Part shown: piece after piece, positions 1 through 8,386 of the stretch | How the letters are laid out: every line of letters begins with the position of its first letter | Position numbering within the stretch: the first letter of the stretch is position 1 | NCBI GenBank assembly: GCA_964437945.1 | Contig: CAYTJF010000016.1 | Span: forward strand, 1-40,828 | DNA: 40,828 nucleotides | Reading direction: 5' to 3' | From: Granulosicoccus sp964437945 | GTDB lineage: Bacteria > Pseudomonadota > Gammaproteobacteria > Granulosicoccales > Granulosicoccaceae | Notes under the pieces: model-generated | Seen by the model: only the letters and a program-made list of their open reading frames with translations | What the model was told of the DNA's origin: nothing | Databases searched by the model: none | Translations under genes and position numbers: made by a program

Positions 1-467
1 ACATCACTCATAGGGCCAAAGTGCAACGCTTCTTCGATACCTGCACCACTTAAAAATTCGCCAGCACGGCTTTCAGCTGTGTAGCCATCTAGTTCTGCGA
101 ATTCAACCTCCAATTCCGCAACCTTCATACCCTCTTCTTCTGTCATCTCAGGCAAAGCATATAGGCGATCACGTTCTTGCTTTATCTCCCACAGGCCTTT
201 GTGACCCATGATAACGGTATCGATAACCGTTAATTCCTCGAACGCGAATTGGTCCTGGCTCAGTTTGCCAATACGTTCATTGGGCGTAATAGACACATTG
301 CCGGACGTGGGCTCAATTTCGCCAGAGAGAATATTCATGAGCGTTGACTTGCCACAGCCATTGGCGCCGATCATGCCGTAACGATTGCCATCGCCGAATT
401 TGACGGAAATGTTCTCAAACAGTGGTTTAGAGCCGAATTGGATTGTAAGGTTTGCAGCGGATATCAC
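1..467 (-). CDS. ybiT: ABC-F family ATPase, YbiT-like (5' part, cut by window edge)
   Basis: About 155 N-terminal residues of a soluble ABC-F protein, a translation-associated ATPase that acts on ribosomes rather than in transport. The reading begins with a GTG at 467 and shows GSKPLFENISVKFG, the Walker A motif GANGCGKST, the Q-loop stretch IGKLSQDQFAFEE, then VIDTVIMGHK and the acidic YALPEMTEEEG segment. This matches E. coli YbiT, as I know it, almost residue for residue, including start and spacing. The second ABC domain, signature motifs and stop lie beyond position 1. No clear Shine-Dalgarno sequence precedes the GTG; the Walker A frame and the YbiT-like N-terminus decide the start. It reads leftward after the metallophosphoesterase gene but is separated from it by that gene's terminator, so it probably has its own promoter within 468-572. 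Confidence 0.9.
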   Translation of the reverse strand, partial: MISAANLTIQFGSKPLFENISVKFGDGNRYGMIGANGCGKSTLMNILSGEIEPTSGNVSITPNERIGKLSQDQFAFEELTVIDTVIMGHKGLWEIKQERDRLYALPEMTEEEGMKVAELEVEFAELDGYTAESRAGEFLSGAGIEEALHFGPMSD

Positions 468-572
468 GAATTGAACCTGCGGTTGGGTACGCAGGCGTAC
501 CGAGAATGAAGTTAGCCGATAATTGTAGCACTTCGGGCTAGCGCAATCAGGCGTTTGACAGGATATCTACTT

Positions 573-606
573 TGAAAACGAAAAGGCCTGCGGTGAGGAG
601 CAGGCT
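573..606 (-). terminator. Intrinsic terminator of the metallophosphoesterase gene
   Basis: Read on the minus strand, a perfect 6-bp GC stem (GCCTGC/GCAGGC, arms 600-605 and 586-591) with an 8-nt loop is followed at once by the T-rich run CCTTTTCGTTTT. It starts 5 bases after the stop codon of the metallophosphoesterase gene, which is the expected place for a Rho-independent terminator. Confidence 0.75.
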
Positions 607-610
607 AAAA

Positions 611-1600
611 CTAATGATTATCACTGTTGTGATGTAACGCCTGCAGCGGGCCGCCAGAACACAGCTCATGCACTGTAATCTCGGGCTCACAATTAAAACG
701 AGCATTGACAACCGACGTTCCAACACCTGCAGACGTATAACCGTGCATGCTGCCATGGACCCAGCTGCCTGTCAGGGTCCAACGCGGAGAACGAGAATTT
801 TTGACCAGCGTTTTACCCGGTATAAGACAAACCTGACCACCGTGAGTATGCCCGCATAAATAGGCATCAAACCCAGCATTTGCCGCATCAGCATAAAGCT
901 CAGGCGAATGGGCCAAAAGAATAGATGAAATCGACTCTGATGAAACCCCTTCTTTTATGGATAAATCGATATCATCAGTGCGGTAATAGTGTGGATCATC
1001 AACACCAGCAATAAGCAGGCTTGCATTACCGCGTTTGATTGTGATGTGCTCATTGATAAGCACAGTAGTACCTAATTTCTCAATTTTTGGCACCATTTTG
1101 ATTGAATCATGATTTCCCAATACGGCAACAATTTGCGTATCTACAACACGCACGATTTCCGCTAACCCTGCCACCGCCAATGCCGAGGAGCCGAAACTAC
1201 GAAAACGGTAGTCGCCTGTTAACACACAAAGATCGAACTCAGTTTTTCTGAGCATACTAACAAGAACATCCAGAAACCCTTCGTAGTTATTGAAATGCGG
1301 ATCGCTGATCTGCAAAATTTTAAAACCGTGTAACTCTTCAGGCAACTTATCTACAAACAATGCGTTGCGCCTTAGTTGAAGGTCAAGCGCGTTGTTAGCC
1401 GCCTTACGGCTTAATCCTGTAATACGCAAGGCCAATGCAAGCAACGAACCTGGGTTTGCCCACTTGCCGATAAAGTGGCTTTCACTTTGAAATACTGATT
1501 CTGCTTTTAACTTCTCTTTTTTGAGTCGATCGTCAATAAAACCAACAGGAAATCGAGTACCCGTTTGCTCTACCCATTTTTCAAATTCTTGATCTTCCAT
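611..1600 (-). CDS. Calcineurin-like metallophosphoesterase
   Basis: A binuclear-metal phosphoesterase. The family motifs appear in order: SDPHF (DxH), TGDYRF (GDxx), LGNHDS (GNHD), the HSPE segment with metal-binding His, and GHTHGG (GHxH). This arrangement is typical of the YkuE-like branch, which acts on phosphodiesters or pyrophosphates such as lipid-linked substrates; the real substrate cannot be read from the sequence. The first 60 or so residues are not part of the catalytic fold and include a short hydrophobic stretch (SLLALALRITGL) that could associate with the membrane. I chose the ATG at 1600; the frame also opens at a TTG at 1618 giving six more residues, and neither has a strong ribosome site. 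It appears monocistronic, with a terminator directly downstream. Confidence 0.85.
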   Translation of the reverse strand: MEDQEFEKWVEQTGTRFPVGFIDDRLKKEKLKAESVFQSESHFIGKWANPGSLLALALRITGLSRKAANNALDLQLRRNALFVDKLPEELHGFKILQISDPHFNNYEGFLDVLVSMLRKTEFDLCVLTGDYRFRSFGSSALAVAGLAEIVRVVDTQIVAVLGNHDSIKMVPKIEKLGTTVLINEHITIKRGNASLLIAGVDDPHYYRTDDIDLSIKEGVSSESISSILLAHSPELYADAANAGFDAYLCGHTHGGQVCLIPGKTLVKNSRSPRWTLTGSWVHGSMHGYTSAGVGTSVVNARFNCEPEITVHELCSGGPLQALHHNSDNH

Positions 1601-1885
1601 GCGAGAGAGTTTTTCCAAAACAAATATTAATATGCATTTTTACCAGGTAAAAAATAAATCTGAGAAGCAAATCTGACAAGCATAATTGTGGTCACCCAAA
1701 TGGATATTAAACCAGGCTTTAGCCACGTCCGTACCCAGCTTTGGTGAAAGGGTTAACACGATAGATGGTATTGACACGGATTGTTATACCTTACTGCGTC
1801 AATCGAACTTATAGCACTACAGCCCCACTAGTATCTTAGTAATTCACATTTCGCTGTTTAGCTTAAATGTATTGCTAGTTAATAC

Positions 1886-2032
1886 ACATTTGCCTGAGAA
1901 AATCTCATAGCCCAACCGGGCATCGGCGCTAATTGCGTCTTGTTGTTGACCGTAAAGCCATTGATCAAAAGGTGAGTTTCCGGTAACCAGCACTTGCTGA
2001 TAAGCAGCTAACGCATCACCAAGTGTTTGCAT
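1886..2032 (-). pseudogene. Remnant of a di-haem cytochrome c peroxidase / MauG-family gene
   Basis: About 49 codons read TLGDALAAYQQVLVTGNSPF followed by DQWLYG, then ISADARLGYEIFSGK. This is the inter-haem segment of bacterial di-haem cytochrome c peroxidases and MauG-like proteins, where family members have an 'AL(A)A(Y/F)xxxLV(S/T)xxSPFDxYL' stretch and then 'LSxxAxxGxxLFxGKxxCxxCH'. Here the frame breaks exactly where the second CxxCH haem site should follow: it continues as CVLTSNTFKLN to a stop. No CxxCH motif for the first haem is found upstream. The open frame spans 1844-2080, but only this part resembles the family. It is best read as a gene fragment, not an expressed protein. Confidence 0.6.
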
Positions 2033-2420
2033 GCATGCTGTCTGAATAAATCTACAACGAGTGAAATCCCAAATAACCAAAACAATTACAAGCAGACGAC
2101 ATTTAAGTTGTTCTTATAGTTAATACTTGCGAAAAGTTTACTACCGTCGAACACCATCCCAATCATTTCTGGTTCTAACAACTCACAGCAACGTTTAGTT
2201 TTTTACTGAAAAAGGCTAAATAACAACATTACTAATCATCTGATAATCGCGGCTTAGTCGAAGTGGCCCGTCGGCCATGGAAATTGTGTCTAAGTATCGA
2301 TCAGTCAACCTACACATCACTCAGGGACATGATTATTCGTCTCCAGGAACTATTGCCAGCCATCCTGGTCATATTGTCTCGTATGGGTCATAAGTCCAAC
2401 AAATCTGAGGTGCTAAGATA

Positions 2421-2448
2421 TTGACTTACAATTCCATACAGATACACT
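2421..2448 (+). promoter_or_regulatory. Candidate sigma-70 promoter of pqqA
   Basis: TTGACT (2421-2426), a 16-base spacer and TACACT (2443-2448) lie about 85 bases before the pqqA start, giving a leader of roughly 75-80 nt. The -35 is good and the -10 moderate. No operator is evident. Confidence 0.4.
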
Positions 2449-2532
2449 TGTAACGTGCTTTTCGCACACACATTTTTGAAGTTTGTGTAATATTTTCAAT
2501 CACTAACGTCTGCGGAGACAATGGAGACTACT

Positions 2533-2607
2533 ATGAAATGGGAAACACCAAAAGCAACTGACATGCGTTTCGGTTTTGAAATCACTATGTATTTCGCAAA
2601 CCGCTAG
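2533..2607 (+). CDS. pqqA: PQQ precursor peptide PqqA
   Basis: A 24-residue peptide, MKWETPKATDMRFGFEITMY followed by FANR. It is the ribosomally made substrate from which PQQ (pyrroloquinoline quinone) is built: PqqE with PqqD cross-links the conserved glutamate and tyrosine, here Glu16 and Tyr20 in the E-I-T-M-Y motif, at the same positions as in known PqqA peptides. Length, the MxWxxP start and the RFGFEITMY core all fit. GGAG at 2524-2527 is a good ribosome site 5 nt before the ATG. It is the first gene of pqqABCDE, and a perfect 10-bp inverted repeat follows its stop, consistent with a need for more pqqA than pqqB-E transcript. Confidence 0.95.
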   Translation: MKWETPKATDMRFGFEITMYFANR

Positions 2608-2616
2608 CGGTGACAA

Positions 2617-2660
2617 GACAGACGCTTGTCTGCTAACCACTAGCACGACCAGCGTCTGTC
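2617..2660 (+). promoter_or_regulatory. pqqA-pqqB intercistronic inverted repeat with a competing hairpin
   Basis: GACAGACGCT (2617-2626) and AGCGTCTGTC (2651-2660) form a perfect 10-bp stem with a 24-base loop. The left arm also takes part in a local hairpin, AGACA (2616-2620) with TGTCT (2627-2631), so the two folds exclude each other. There is no T run after the stem, so this is more likely partial termination, attenuation or mRNA stabilisation than a complete terminator. Confidence 0.6.
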
Positions 2661-2756
2661 ATTCAAAATAAGCACTACAAGTAATGTTCAAGTGCCTGCT
2701 TTATCAAAATCACCCATACGACCGACTAGCCCACTGAATCCAATCAGACTTTCCGC

Positions 2757-3686
2757 GTGAAACTACATGTACTCGGTTCGGCTGCAGGGGGTGGTTACCC
2801 TCAATGGAACTGCAATTGCACTATGTGCGCTGGTGTGCGCAGCGGAACAATTAGAGCTAAACCCAGAACACAGTCATCCATAGCGATAAGCGATAACGGT
2901 ACGGACTGGGCATTGTTCAATACCTCCCCAGATATTCTTCAACAACTAAAGTCATTCTCGGCCAGCCAGCCCGCGCGGACGCTACGGGACACCGGCATAC
3001 AAAGCGTATTCTTACTCGATGCGCAAATAGATCATACAACTGGCCTGCTTATGCTTCGTGAACACAATGCTCTGTTAAACCTGTTTACCACCGCCCCGGT
3101 ACATGAAGACCTCTCCACCGGAAACCCACTACTCAAAGTGCTTGACCATTACTGCGGTATTAATTGGACCGAAGTTCGCCTGGACAATCAAAAAATTAAT
3201 CTACCAGGCGCGCTGGCAGTAAACATAAAACCCATTGCGCTGACCAGTAACGCACCACCCTACTCTCCACGGCGTGATAACCCTGTTCCCGGCGACACCC
3301 TTGGGGTACTAATGGAAGACACACAATCAGAAAAAAAACTCTTCTATGCTCCCGGACTCGGCACGATGGAACCAGCGGTATGGGATGCTATGCAACAGGC
3401 TGATGTGGTTTTGGTCGATGGTACTATGTGGACAGATGATGAAATGATTAAAGCCGGTGCATCAAAAAAAACAGCTGCATCAATGGGGCATCTAGCACAA
3501 TCGGGTAAGAATGGAATGATCGAATGGTTGGATAAATTACCCAGCTCAACCAGAAAAGTACTTATACACATCAACAATACTAATCCTATTCTGAATGAAG
3601 CCGGACCTGAAAGAGCTGTGTTAACAGAGCATGGCATAGAGGTCGCCGAGGACGGCATGACTATCACATTGGAAAATGACACATGA
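2757..3686 (+). CDS. pqqB: PQQ biosynthesis protein PqqB (metallo-beta-lactamase fold)
   Basis: A 309-residue PqqB, an iron-dependent hydroxylase of the metallo-beta-lactamase superfamily that acts on the tyrosine-derived part of the PQQ intermediate. The N-terminus MKLHVLGSAAGGGYPQWNC and the following N-C-x-x-C cysteines (CNCTMC) are diagnostic, as are the LLDAQIDHTTGLLMLRE segment, the PGLG segment and the DGTMWTDDEM segment near the end. Length is normal for the family (about 300). The start is a GTG at 2757; no better start lies nearby, and the family N-terminus begins here. It follows pqqA after a 149-base gap with an inverted repeat and overlaps pqqC by ATGA. Confidence 0.95.
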   Translation: MKLHVLGSAAGGGYPQWNCNCTMCAGVRSGTIRAKPRTQSSIAISDNGTDWALFNTSPDILQQLKSFSASQPARTLRDTGIQSVFLLDAQIDHTTGLLMLREHNALLNLFTTAPVHEDLSTGNPLLKVLDHYCGINWTEVRLDNQKINLPGALAVNIKPIALTSNAPPYSPRRDNPVPGDTLGVLMEDTQSEKKLFYAPGLGTMEPAVWDAMQQADVVLVDGTMWTDDEMIKAGASKKTAASMGHLAQSGKNGMIEWLDKLPSSTRKVLIHINNTNPILNEAGPERAVLTEHGIEVAEDGMTITLENDT

Positions 3687-4447
3687 GTGAAGCAGATCAC
3701 GAAAGGTTATGGACTCGCACGGAGTTTGAAGAACATCTGCGTGAACAAGGCAAGGCTTATCATATCTACCATCCTTTCAATGTGATGTTGAACGAAGGGC
3801 ACGCTACAGAAGCTCAAATTCAGGGCTGGGTGGCAAACCGTTTTTACTATCAGTTAGCCATACCGATAAAAGATGCAGCTGTTATGTCTAATTGTACTGA
3901 TCGAGAGATTCGTCGCGAGTGGGTCAAGCGTATGCTTGACCATGACGGATGTGATATTCCAGGTGCTGAAGATGAAGGTGGAATAGAAGCATGGATACGT
4001 CTGGCCACCGCCACCGGTCTAAGCCGCGAGGAAGTATGCGATCTTCGGCATCTCTCGCCAGGCGTACGATTTGCTGTAGATGCCTATATAGAGTTTGCGC
4101 GAACACGGCCTTGGCAGGAATCGGTTTGCGCGTCACTTACAGAGCTATTCGCCCCAAAAATACATAAACAAAGACTGGCTACCTGGCCGGAGCATTATCC
4201 CTGGATTGAAGCAGACGGGTTAACATATTTTAGAAATCGCGTTACGCAAGCCAGGCGTGATGTCGAGCACGGGTTATCTATTACGCTGGACTACTTCAAC
4301 ACACCAGCCTTACAAAAACGAGCGCTCGAAATATTGAATTTCAAGCTTGATGTACTGTGGCAGATGAACGACGCGATGGCCCTAAAATATGGATTGACAG
4401 ACAAGCCAGCCGCTCAAGCCCGGCCAACTGCTGCGAGTACCATATGA
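3683..4447 (+). CDS. pqqC: Pyrroloquinoline-quinone synthase PqqC
   Basis: A 254-residue all-helical, cofactor-free oxidase that performs the final ring closure and eight-electron oxidation giving PQQ. Family landmarks are visible: YHIYHPFNVMLNEG near the N-terminus, WVANRFYYQLAIPIKDAA, MLDHDG, then RHLSPGVRFAVDAYIEFAR, LTELFAP, the YFRNRVTQARRDVEHGL helix and NFKLDVLWQMNDAM at the C-terminal side. The ATG overlaps the pqqB stop (ATGA) and its own stop overlaps the pqqD start in the same way, so pqqB, C and D are translationally coupled. Confidence 0.96.
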   Translation: MSEADHERLWTRTEFEEHLREQGKAYHIYHPFNVMLNEGHATEAQIQGWVANRFYYQLAIPIKDAAVMSNCTDREIRREWVKRMLDHDGCDIPGAEDEGGIEAWIRLATATGLSREEVCDLRHLSPGVRFAVDAYIEFARTRPWQESVCASLTELFAPKIHKQRLATWPEHYPWIEADGLTYFRNRVTQARRDVEHGLSITLDYFNTPALQKRALEILNFKLDVLWQMNDAMALKYGLTDKPAAQARPTAASTI

Positions 4448-4734
4448 ACCAACCAGCCCCTACTGACATAGACATCTCAAAAATTGCCTCTATCGCAAAA
4501 CCGTATCGGCTGCAGTTTGAAGATGCGCAGGATAGCTGGGTGCTTCTCTATCCAGAAGGCATGGTAAAACTCAATGGGCCTGCAGGTGAAATATTAAAAC
4601 GCTGCGATGGCGAGAAGAATATCGAGGCAGTGATAGACGAGCTTGAAAACGCGTTTGATCAGCAGGGATTACAAAAGGACGTTGTCGCATTTATGGAAAT
4701 CGCTATGGAGAAACGCTGGGTCAAGCTAAGATAA
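4444..4734 (+). CDS. pqqD: PQQ peptide chaperone PqqD
   Basis: A 96-residue RiPP recognition element that binds the PqqA peptide and presents it to the radical SAM enzyme PqqE. Family features are PYRLQFEDAQDSWVLLYPEG, then MVKLNGPAGEILKRCDG and the helical C-terminal half ending in MEKRWVK. The ATG at 4444 overlaps the pqqC stop; an upstream in-frame start at 4357 lies inside pqqC and would add residues that do not belong to the family. PqqD is not fused to PqqC or PqqE here. Confidence 0.93.
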   Translation: MNQPAPTDIDISKIASIAKPYRLQFEDAQDSWVLLYPEGMVKLNGPAGEILKRCDGEKNIEAVIDELENAFDQQGLQKDVVAFMEIAMEKRWVKLR

Positions 4735-4851
4735 TCCAAACAAACGTTTTTCAGCAAACAAGATAAAACAAGACGAATGTGAAAGTTGAGTACAAATGAT
4801 ATTGACAATCACTGAAATGAGCTTAGCTTAAACTTTCATTAAACAAACGGT

Positions 4852-6039
4852 GTGAAACAGATGGACACTAACGCCATGACCTCGATATCAGGTGAATCGC
4901 AAAGCTCCAACAAGATTGGGCCTCCGCTTTGGCTATTGTGTGAATTGACTTACCGATGTCCCCTGCATTGTGTGTTCTGCTATAACCCAGTCAATTTCGA
5001 TAGCGTCGAAAACGAGTTAAATACTGAAGGTTGGCTGCGCGTATTGAATGAATCACGTGCAGCTGGCAGTGTTCAATGCGGCTTTTCCGGTGGTGAGCCC
5101 CTGTTAAGAGACGACCTCGAGGTGCTGGTTGCCGAGGCGCACAAGCTTGGGTTCTACACCAATCTGCTCACTTCAGGAGTTGGTTTAACCGAAACGCGCA
5201 TGTCTGCATTGAAAGAAGCTGGCCTTGACCATGTGCAACTCTCCTTCCAGGATTCGACCAAAGAACTTAATGATTTTTTATCTCACACCAAGACATTCGA
5301 TTTAAAACACAAAGTTGCCAAAATAATTGCTGACCATGAAATTCCAATGGTGCTGAACTGCGTAATTCATCGACTCAACATTGATTACATCGAAAATATT
5401 ATTGAAATGGCCATTGAGTTAGGCGCTGAAGCTCTGGAATTGGCAAACACACAGTTTTATTCGTGGGCCAAAGTCAATCAGGAACACTTGTTACCTTCGC
5501 GTGAACAATTGGAACGCGCGGAAAGAATAACTAACGAATACCGAGACAAGTACGCAGACAAACTCAGAATTATATTTGTAGTGCCCGACTACTACGAAAC
5601 GCGACCTAAAAAATGCATGAACGGTTGGGGTAACGTCTTCCTGACCATTACACCAGATGGTACGGCACTACCGTGCCACACGGCAGCTATGTTACCTGGT
5701 GCTGATTTTCCTTCCGTTGCAGAGCACGGCATCAAAGAAATCTGGTACGACAGCGAAGGCTTTAATAGATTTCGTGGTGATGCCTGGATGAAGGAACCTT
5801 GCCGCTCTTGTCCGGAAAAAGAGAATGATCTTGGTGGTTGTCGATGCCAGGCTTACATGCTGGCTGGCGATGCCGCTGCAGCCGACCCGGTTTGTGATAA
5901 ATCGTCAGATCATCATAAAGTAGAAGCCGCTGTGGCAAAAGCACAACTCCCAACCGAACAACAAGTCTCAGAGCATCCGCTCATTTTTCGCGATGCTAAA
6001 TCTTCCAGAAAGCTTGAGAAAGAAAAGGTGCTTTTTTAG
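4852..6039 (+). CDS. pqqE: PqqA peptide cyclase PqqE (radical SAM/SPASM)
   Basis: A 395-residue radical SAM enzyme that joins Glu and Tyr of PqqA by a carbon-carbon bond, the first step of PQQ synthesis. The radical SAM cluster motif is CPLHCVFCYNP (CxxxCxxC); GGEPLLRDDL is the GGEP motif that helps bind SAM, followed by GFYTNLLTSG. The C-terminal SPASM region contains CMNGWGNVFLTITPDG, LPCHTA, and the cysteine-rich CRSCPEKENDLGGCRCQAY, which would carry the auxiliary Fe-S clusters. Length is normal. GTG at 4852 opens the frame; ATGs at 4861 and 4876 are possible starts since the first 25 residues are not conserved. Unlike pqqB-D it is not coupled: 117 bases separate it from pqqD. No pqqF protease gene is in the window. 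Confidence 0.96.
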   Translation: MKQMDTNAMTSISGESQSSNKIGPPLWLLCELTYRCPLHCVFCYNPVNFDSVENELNTEGWLRVLNESRAAGSVQCGFSGGEPLLRDDLEVLVAEAHKLGFYTNLLTSGVGLTETRMSALKEAGLDHVQLSFQDSTKELNDFLSHTKTFDLKHKVAKIIADHEIPMVLNCVIHRLNIDYIENIIEMAIELGAEALELANTQFYSWAKVNQEHLLPSREQLERAERITNEYRDKYADKLRIIFVVPDYYETRPKKCMNGWGNVFLTITPDGTALPCHTAAMLPGADFPSVAEHGIKEIWYDSEGFNRFRGDAWMKEPCRSCPEKENDLGGCRCQAYMLAGDAAAADPVCDKSSDHHKVEAAVAKAQLPTEQQVSEHPLIFRDAKSSRKLEKEKVLF

Positions 6040-6089
6040 CGCCTACAATCAACGTCAGTAAAAAAGCAGTTTTACAGCAATGCAAATCG

Positions 6090-6113
6090 GAGCACTTGAT
6101 TAGAGAAGTGTTC
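6090..6113. terminator. Hairpin between convergent pqqE and the methyltransferase gene
   Basis: GAGCACTT (6090-6097) and AAGTGTTC (6106-6113) form an 8-bp stem with one G-T pair and an 8-base loop, midway between two converging genes. There is no strong T run on either side, so terminator activity is only suggested by position. Confidence 0.3.
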
Positions 6114-6206
6114 AGTCAGTACGCAGTCATACTTGATTTCAAAAATCTACTACCTGTTAACACTTAAAGGATCTTGACTGCACTTCAAAACAATAGATAC
6201 CAGCCA

Positions 6207-7364
6207 TCACAGACCAGTAGTTATACTTTTTTTAGGATCATAAAATGGCTTTTCTGTTAACACTGCTGGAACCATGCCGGTGGGTAATTGAACTTCTACT
6301 TGGCTACCAATGTGTGCGTGGTCTATTGATACCATAGCCAACGCAATATTCTTCTCAAGGCGTGGTGAATAAACTGCAGAGGTTACTGTTCCAATCGATT
6401 CTGAACTTGTTAACACCGGCCAAAACGTGGTGTTAGGGCCACCCAACGGTTCGCATGATAATTCAAGCCCAACCTGTTTTCTACTCACACCCGTATCATG
6501 AATTCGTTGCAGCGCATCCCTACCAATAAAATCTGTACTTGCCTCCAGGTTGATCAGTCGATCGAGTCCTAACTCATACGGATTCGTATTAATGTCCATA
6601 TCGGCGTGGTAGGACAACATACCCCCTTCGATTCGTCGAATTGAGGAGGTGTGCCCTGCAGCTAAGCCATGCTGCTTACCAGCAACCATAATTTTTTCCC
6701 ACAATTCATCACCTCGTGTACCGTCACGCAGATACAGCTCGTAACCAAGTTCACTGGACCAGCCAGTGCGAGACACAACTAACGGAATACCATCAAGCTC
6801 CATTTCTTTTAACCAGTAATACCTTAAATTAGAAATCTGTTCACCGAATAGCGCATTCATTATCAAACCAGAGTTGGGACCTTGCAGTTGCAATGGTGAT
6901 ACATCCGGCTCTGTAATATTGACATCCATGCCAGCATTTACAGCCACACCTTGTGCCCACAACATCACATCGCTATCGGCTAGCGATAACCAAAAGTGAT
7001 TCTCTGCCAGACGCAGTAGTACCGGGTCGTTCAGAATGCCACCATCAGCATTAGTGATGAGAACGTACTTGCATTGACCAACTGCACACTGGGTTAAATC
7101 TCGCGGTGTTAGTAACTGAACAAACTTCGCCGCATCAGGCCCGGTTATCTCGACCTGACGCTCAACGGCCACATCACATAAAATGGCTGTAGTGACCAGA
7201 TTCCAGAAATTCTGTACAGGATCACCAAAATCGCGCGGAATGTACATGTGGTTGTAAACGGAGAAATCCCTGGCACCCCACCGAAGCGTTGCATCAAAAT
7301 AGGGTGACTTACGAATTTGCGTTCCGAAACCAAAATCAACAGCGGTAGCGGTAGATTTCTTCAT
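6207..7364 (-). CDS. GcvT/DmdA-like folate-dependent methyl- or aminomethyltransferase
   Basis: A 385-residue single-module GcvT-fold protein (folate-binding domain plus C-terminal beta-barrel). The family passes a one-carbon unit from substrate to tetrahydrofolate. Landmarks are YNHMYIPRDFG, CDVAVERQVEITGPDAAKF, LLTPRDL, GILNDPVLLRL, LSLADSDVMLWAQG, LQGPNSGLIMNALFG, SRTGWSSELGYELYL and the barrel segment TSAVYSPRLEKNIALAMV. The pattern resembles the DMSP demethylase DmdA and its paralogues more than classical glycine-cleavage T protein, and no gcvH or gcvP is near. True DmdA cannot be told from paralogues by eye, so the substrate is left open. It is last of a possible leftward operon after phyH-like, MATE and SDR genes, 173 bases after the SDR. 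The ATG at 7364 is the natural start. Confidence 0.8.
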   Translation of the reverse strand: MKKSTATAVDFGFGTQIRKSPYFDATLRWGARDFSVYNHMYIPRDFGDPVQNFWNLVTTAILCDVAVERQVEITGPDAAKFVQLLTPRDLTQCAVGQCKYVLITNADGGILNDPVLLRLAENHFWLSLADSDVMLWAQGVAVNAGMDVNITEPDVSPLQLQGPNSGLIMNALFGEQISNLRYYWLKEMELDGIPLVVSRTGWSSELGYELYLRDGTRGDELWEKIMVAGKQHGLAAGHTSSIRRIEGGMLSYHADMDINTNPYELGLDRLINLEASTDFIGRDALQRIHDTGVSRKQVGLELSCEPLGGPNTTFWPVLTSSESIGTVTSAVYSPRLEKNIALAMVSIDHAHIGSQVEVQLPTGMVPAVLTEKPFYDPKKSITTGL

Positions 7365-7537
7365 ATCTGGGTGCGGTGGGTAGCTGAATTACCTCGCTTA
7401 TATTGACAGCTTTCAGCAAATTGGGTTGTGCATCACGTGCGTATATGCGACAAGTTGCTGTGACATTTGAGGTGTTACGCAAAAAACGTGGAGGCAAAAG
7501 TAAAGCGGCTGAGACCGTTAGTAACACGGTTTATGCA

Positions 7538-8299
7538 CTATCTGAGTGCTGGTAACCCAACACCAGTACTTTCAAACCCACCGTCTGCGGCAATCACCTG
7601 ACCAGTGATGTAACTGGCCTTGGGCGAGCACAAAAATACGATAGCTTCAGCAATTTCTTTTTCCGTACCATAACGATTCAATGGTATAGCATCATGGTAT
7701 GCATCGATAATATCTTGCGTATGCACGGCCATCGCCAACTTTGTGCGAACTGGTCCCGGAGCTACGCAATTAGCTCTGACACCGTGCTCACCGAGTTCCG
7801 CTGCCTGCTGCCGGGTAAGATGTATAACAGCCGCTTTTGATGTTCCATATGCTGTGCGTAAGGTAGAAGCTCGAAGTCCTGAGATGCTGGCAATATTCAC
7901 TATGCATCCTTTGCTTCGCTTTAACGCGGCAGTAGCTGCTTGCGAGCACAAAAATACGCCATCAAGGTTTGTCGCCATCACACGGCGCCAGGTGGCAAAG
8001 CTGGTATTCTCAATAGGACCAAAGTCTGCCACACCTGCATTGTTTACCAGACAATCTATTTGATTATGGCTTGCGAGTGTTTGGGCAACCATGGAGTCAA
8101 CCTGTTCAGGGTCAGACACATCGCAACAAATAGGTAACGCACCAGGCATAACATTGGCCAAGTCGGTTGATGCGTTTACAAGCTCATCGTTATCATTATC
8201 TATCATGACAACCGTTGCACCTTCTGCCAAAAATAATTTTGTGGCGGCTAGACCTATGCCTCGAGCGGCGCCTGTGACTATGACTACACGATGACTCAT
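7538..8299 (-). CDS. SDR-family NAD(P)-dependent oxidoreductase
   Basis: A classical short-chain dehydrogenase of about 253 residues. It has the TGAARGIG cofactor motif right at the N-terminus, an acidic residue after beta-2 (MIDND) suggesting NAD preference, CDVSD, NNAG, the catalytic Ser in NIASISG, YGTSKAA as the YxxxK pair, and the PGPVRT and ITGQVIAADGG C-terminal motifs. I chose the ATG at 8299 (MSHRVVIVTG); a GTG at 8314 adds five residues and cannot be excluded. It sits between the MATE and methyltransferase genes on the same strand, but the substrate is unknown. Confidence 0.88.
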   Translation of the reverse strand: MSHRVVIVTGAARGIGLAATKLFLAEGATVVMIDNDNDELVNASTDLANVMPGALPICCDVSDPEQVDSMVAQTLASHNQIDCLVNNAGVADFGPIENTSFATWRRVMATNLDGVFLCSQAATAALKRSKGCIVNIASISGLRASTLRTAYGTSKAAVIHLTRQQAAELGEHGVRANCVAPGPVRTKLAMAVHTQDIIDAYHDAIPLNRYGTEKEIAEAIVFLCSPKASYITGQVIAADGGFESTGVGLPALR

Positions 8300-8386
8300 T
8301 CTTTTACTGCTCACTCTAAGAAACTAACGACCTGCACATTAACCCAGCGTAGAGTGATGATCAAGCAGTAGGCTTAGCCAACGTTT

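Larger units (their letters stand above)
1619..2532. other. Long intergenic region upstream of pqq
   Basis: About 900 bases without an intact gene. It holds a decayed cytochrome c peroxidase-like fragment on the minus strand (1886-2032) and, near its right end, a plausible promoter for pqqA. The remainder shows no convincing coding signal on either strand. Confidence 0.6.

Noticed and set aside
1640..1800. Possible further gene fragments on the minus strand downstream of the peroxidase remnant
   Set aside because: Short frames such as VNTIYRVNPFTKAGYGRG could be read but match no family I recognise and are interrupted by stops.
7365..7537. 63-codon frame between the methyltransferase and SDR genes
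   Set aside because: It overlaps the methyltransferase start, is rich in Leu and Arg in an unspecific way, and has no ribosome site.
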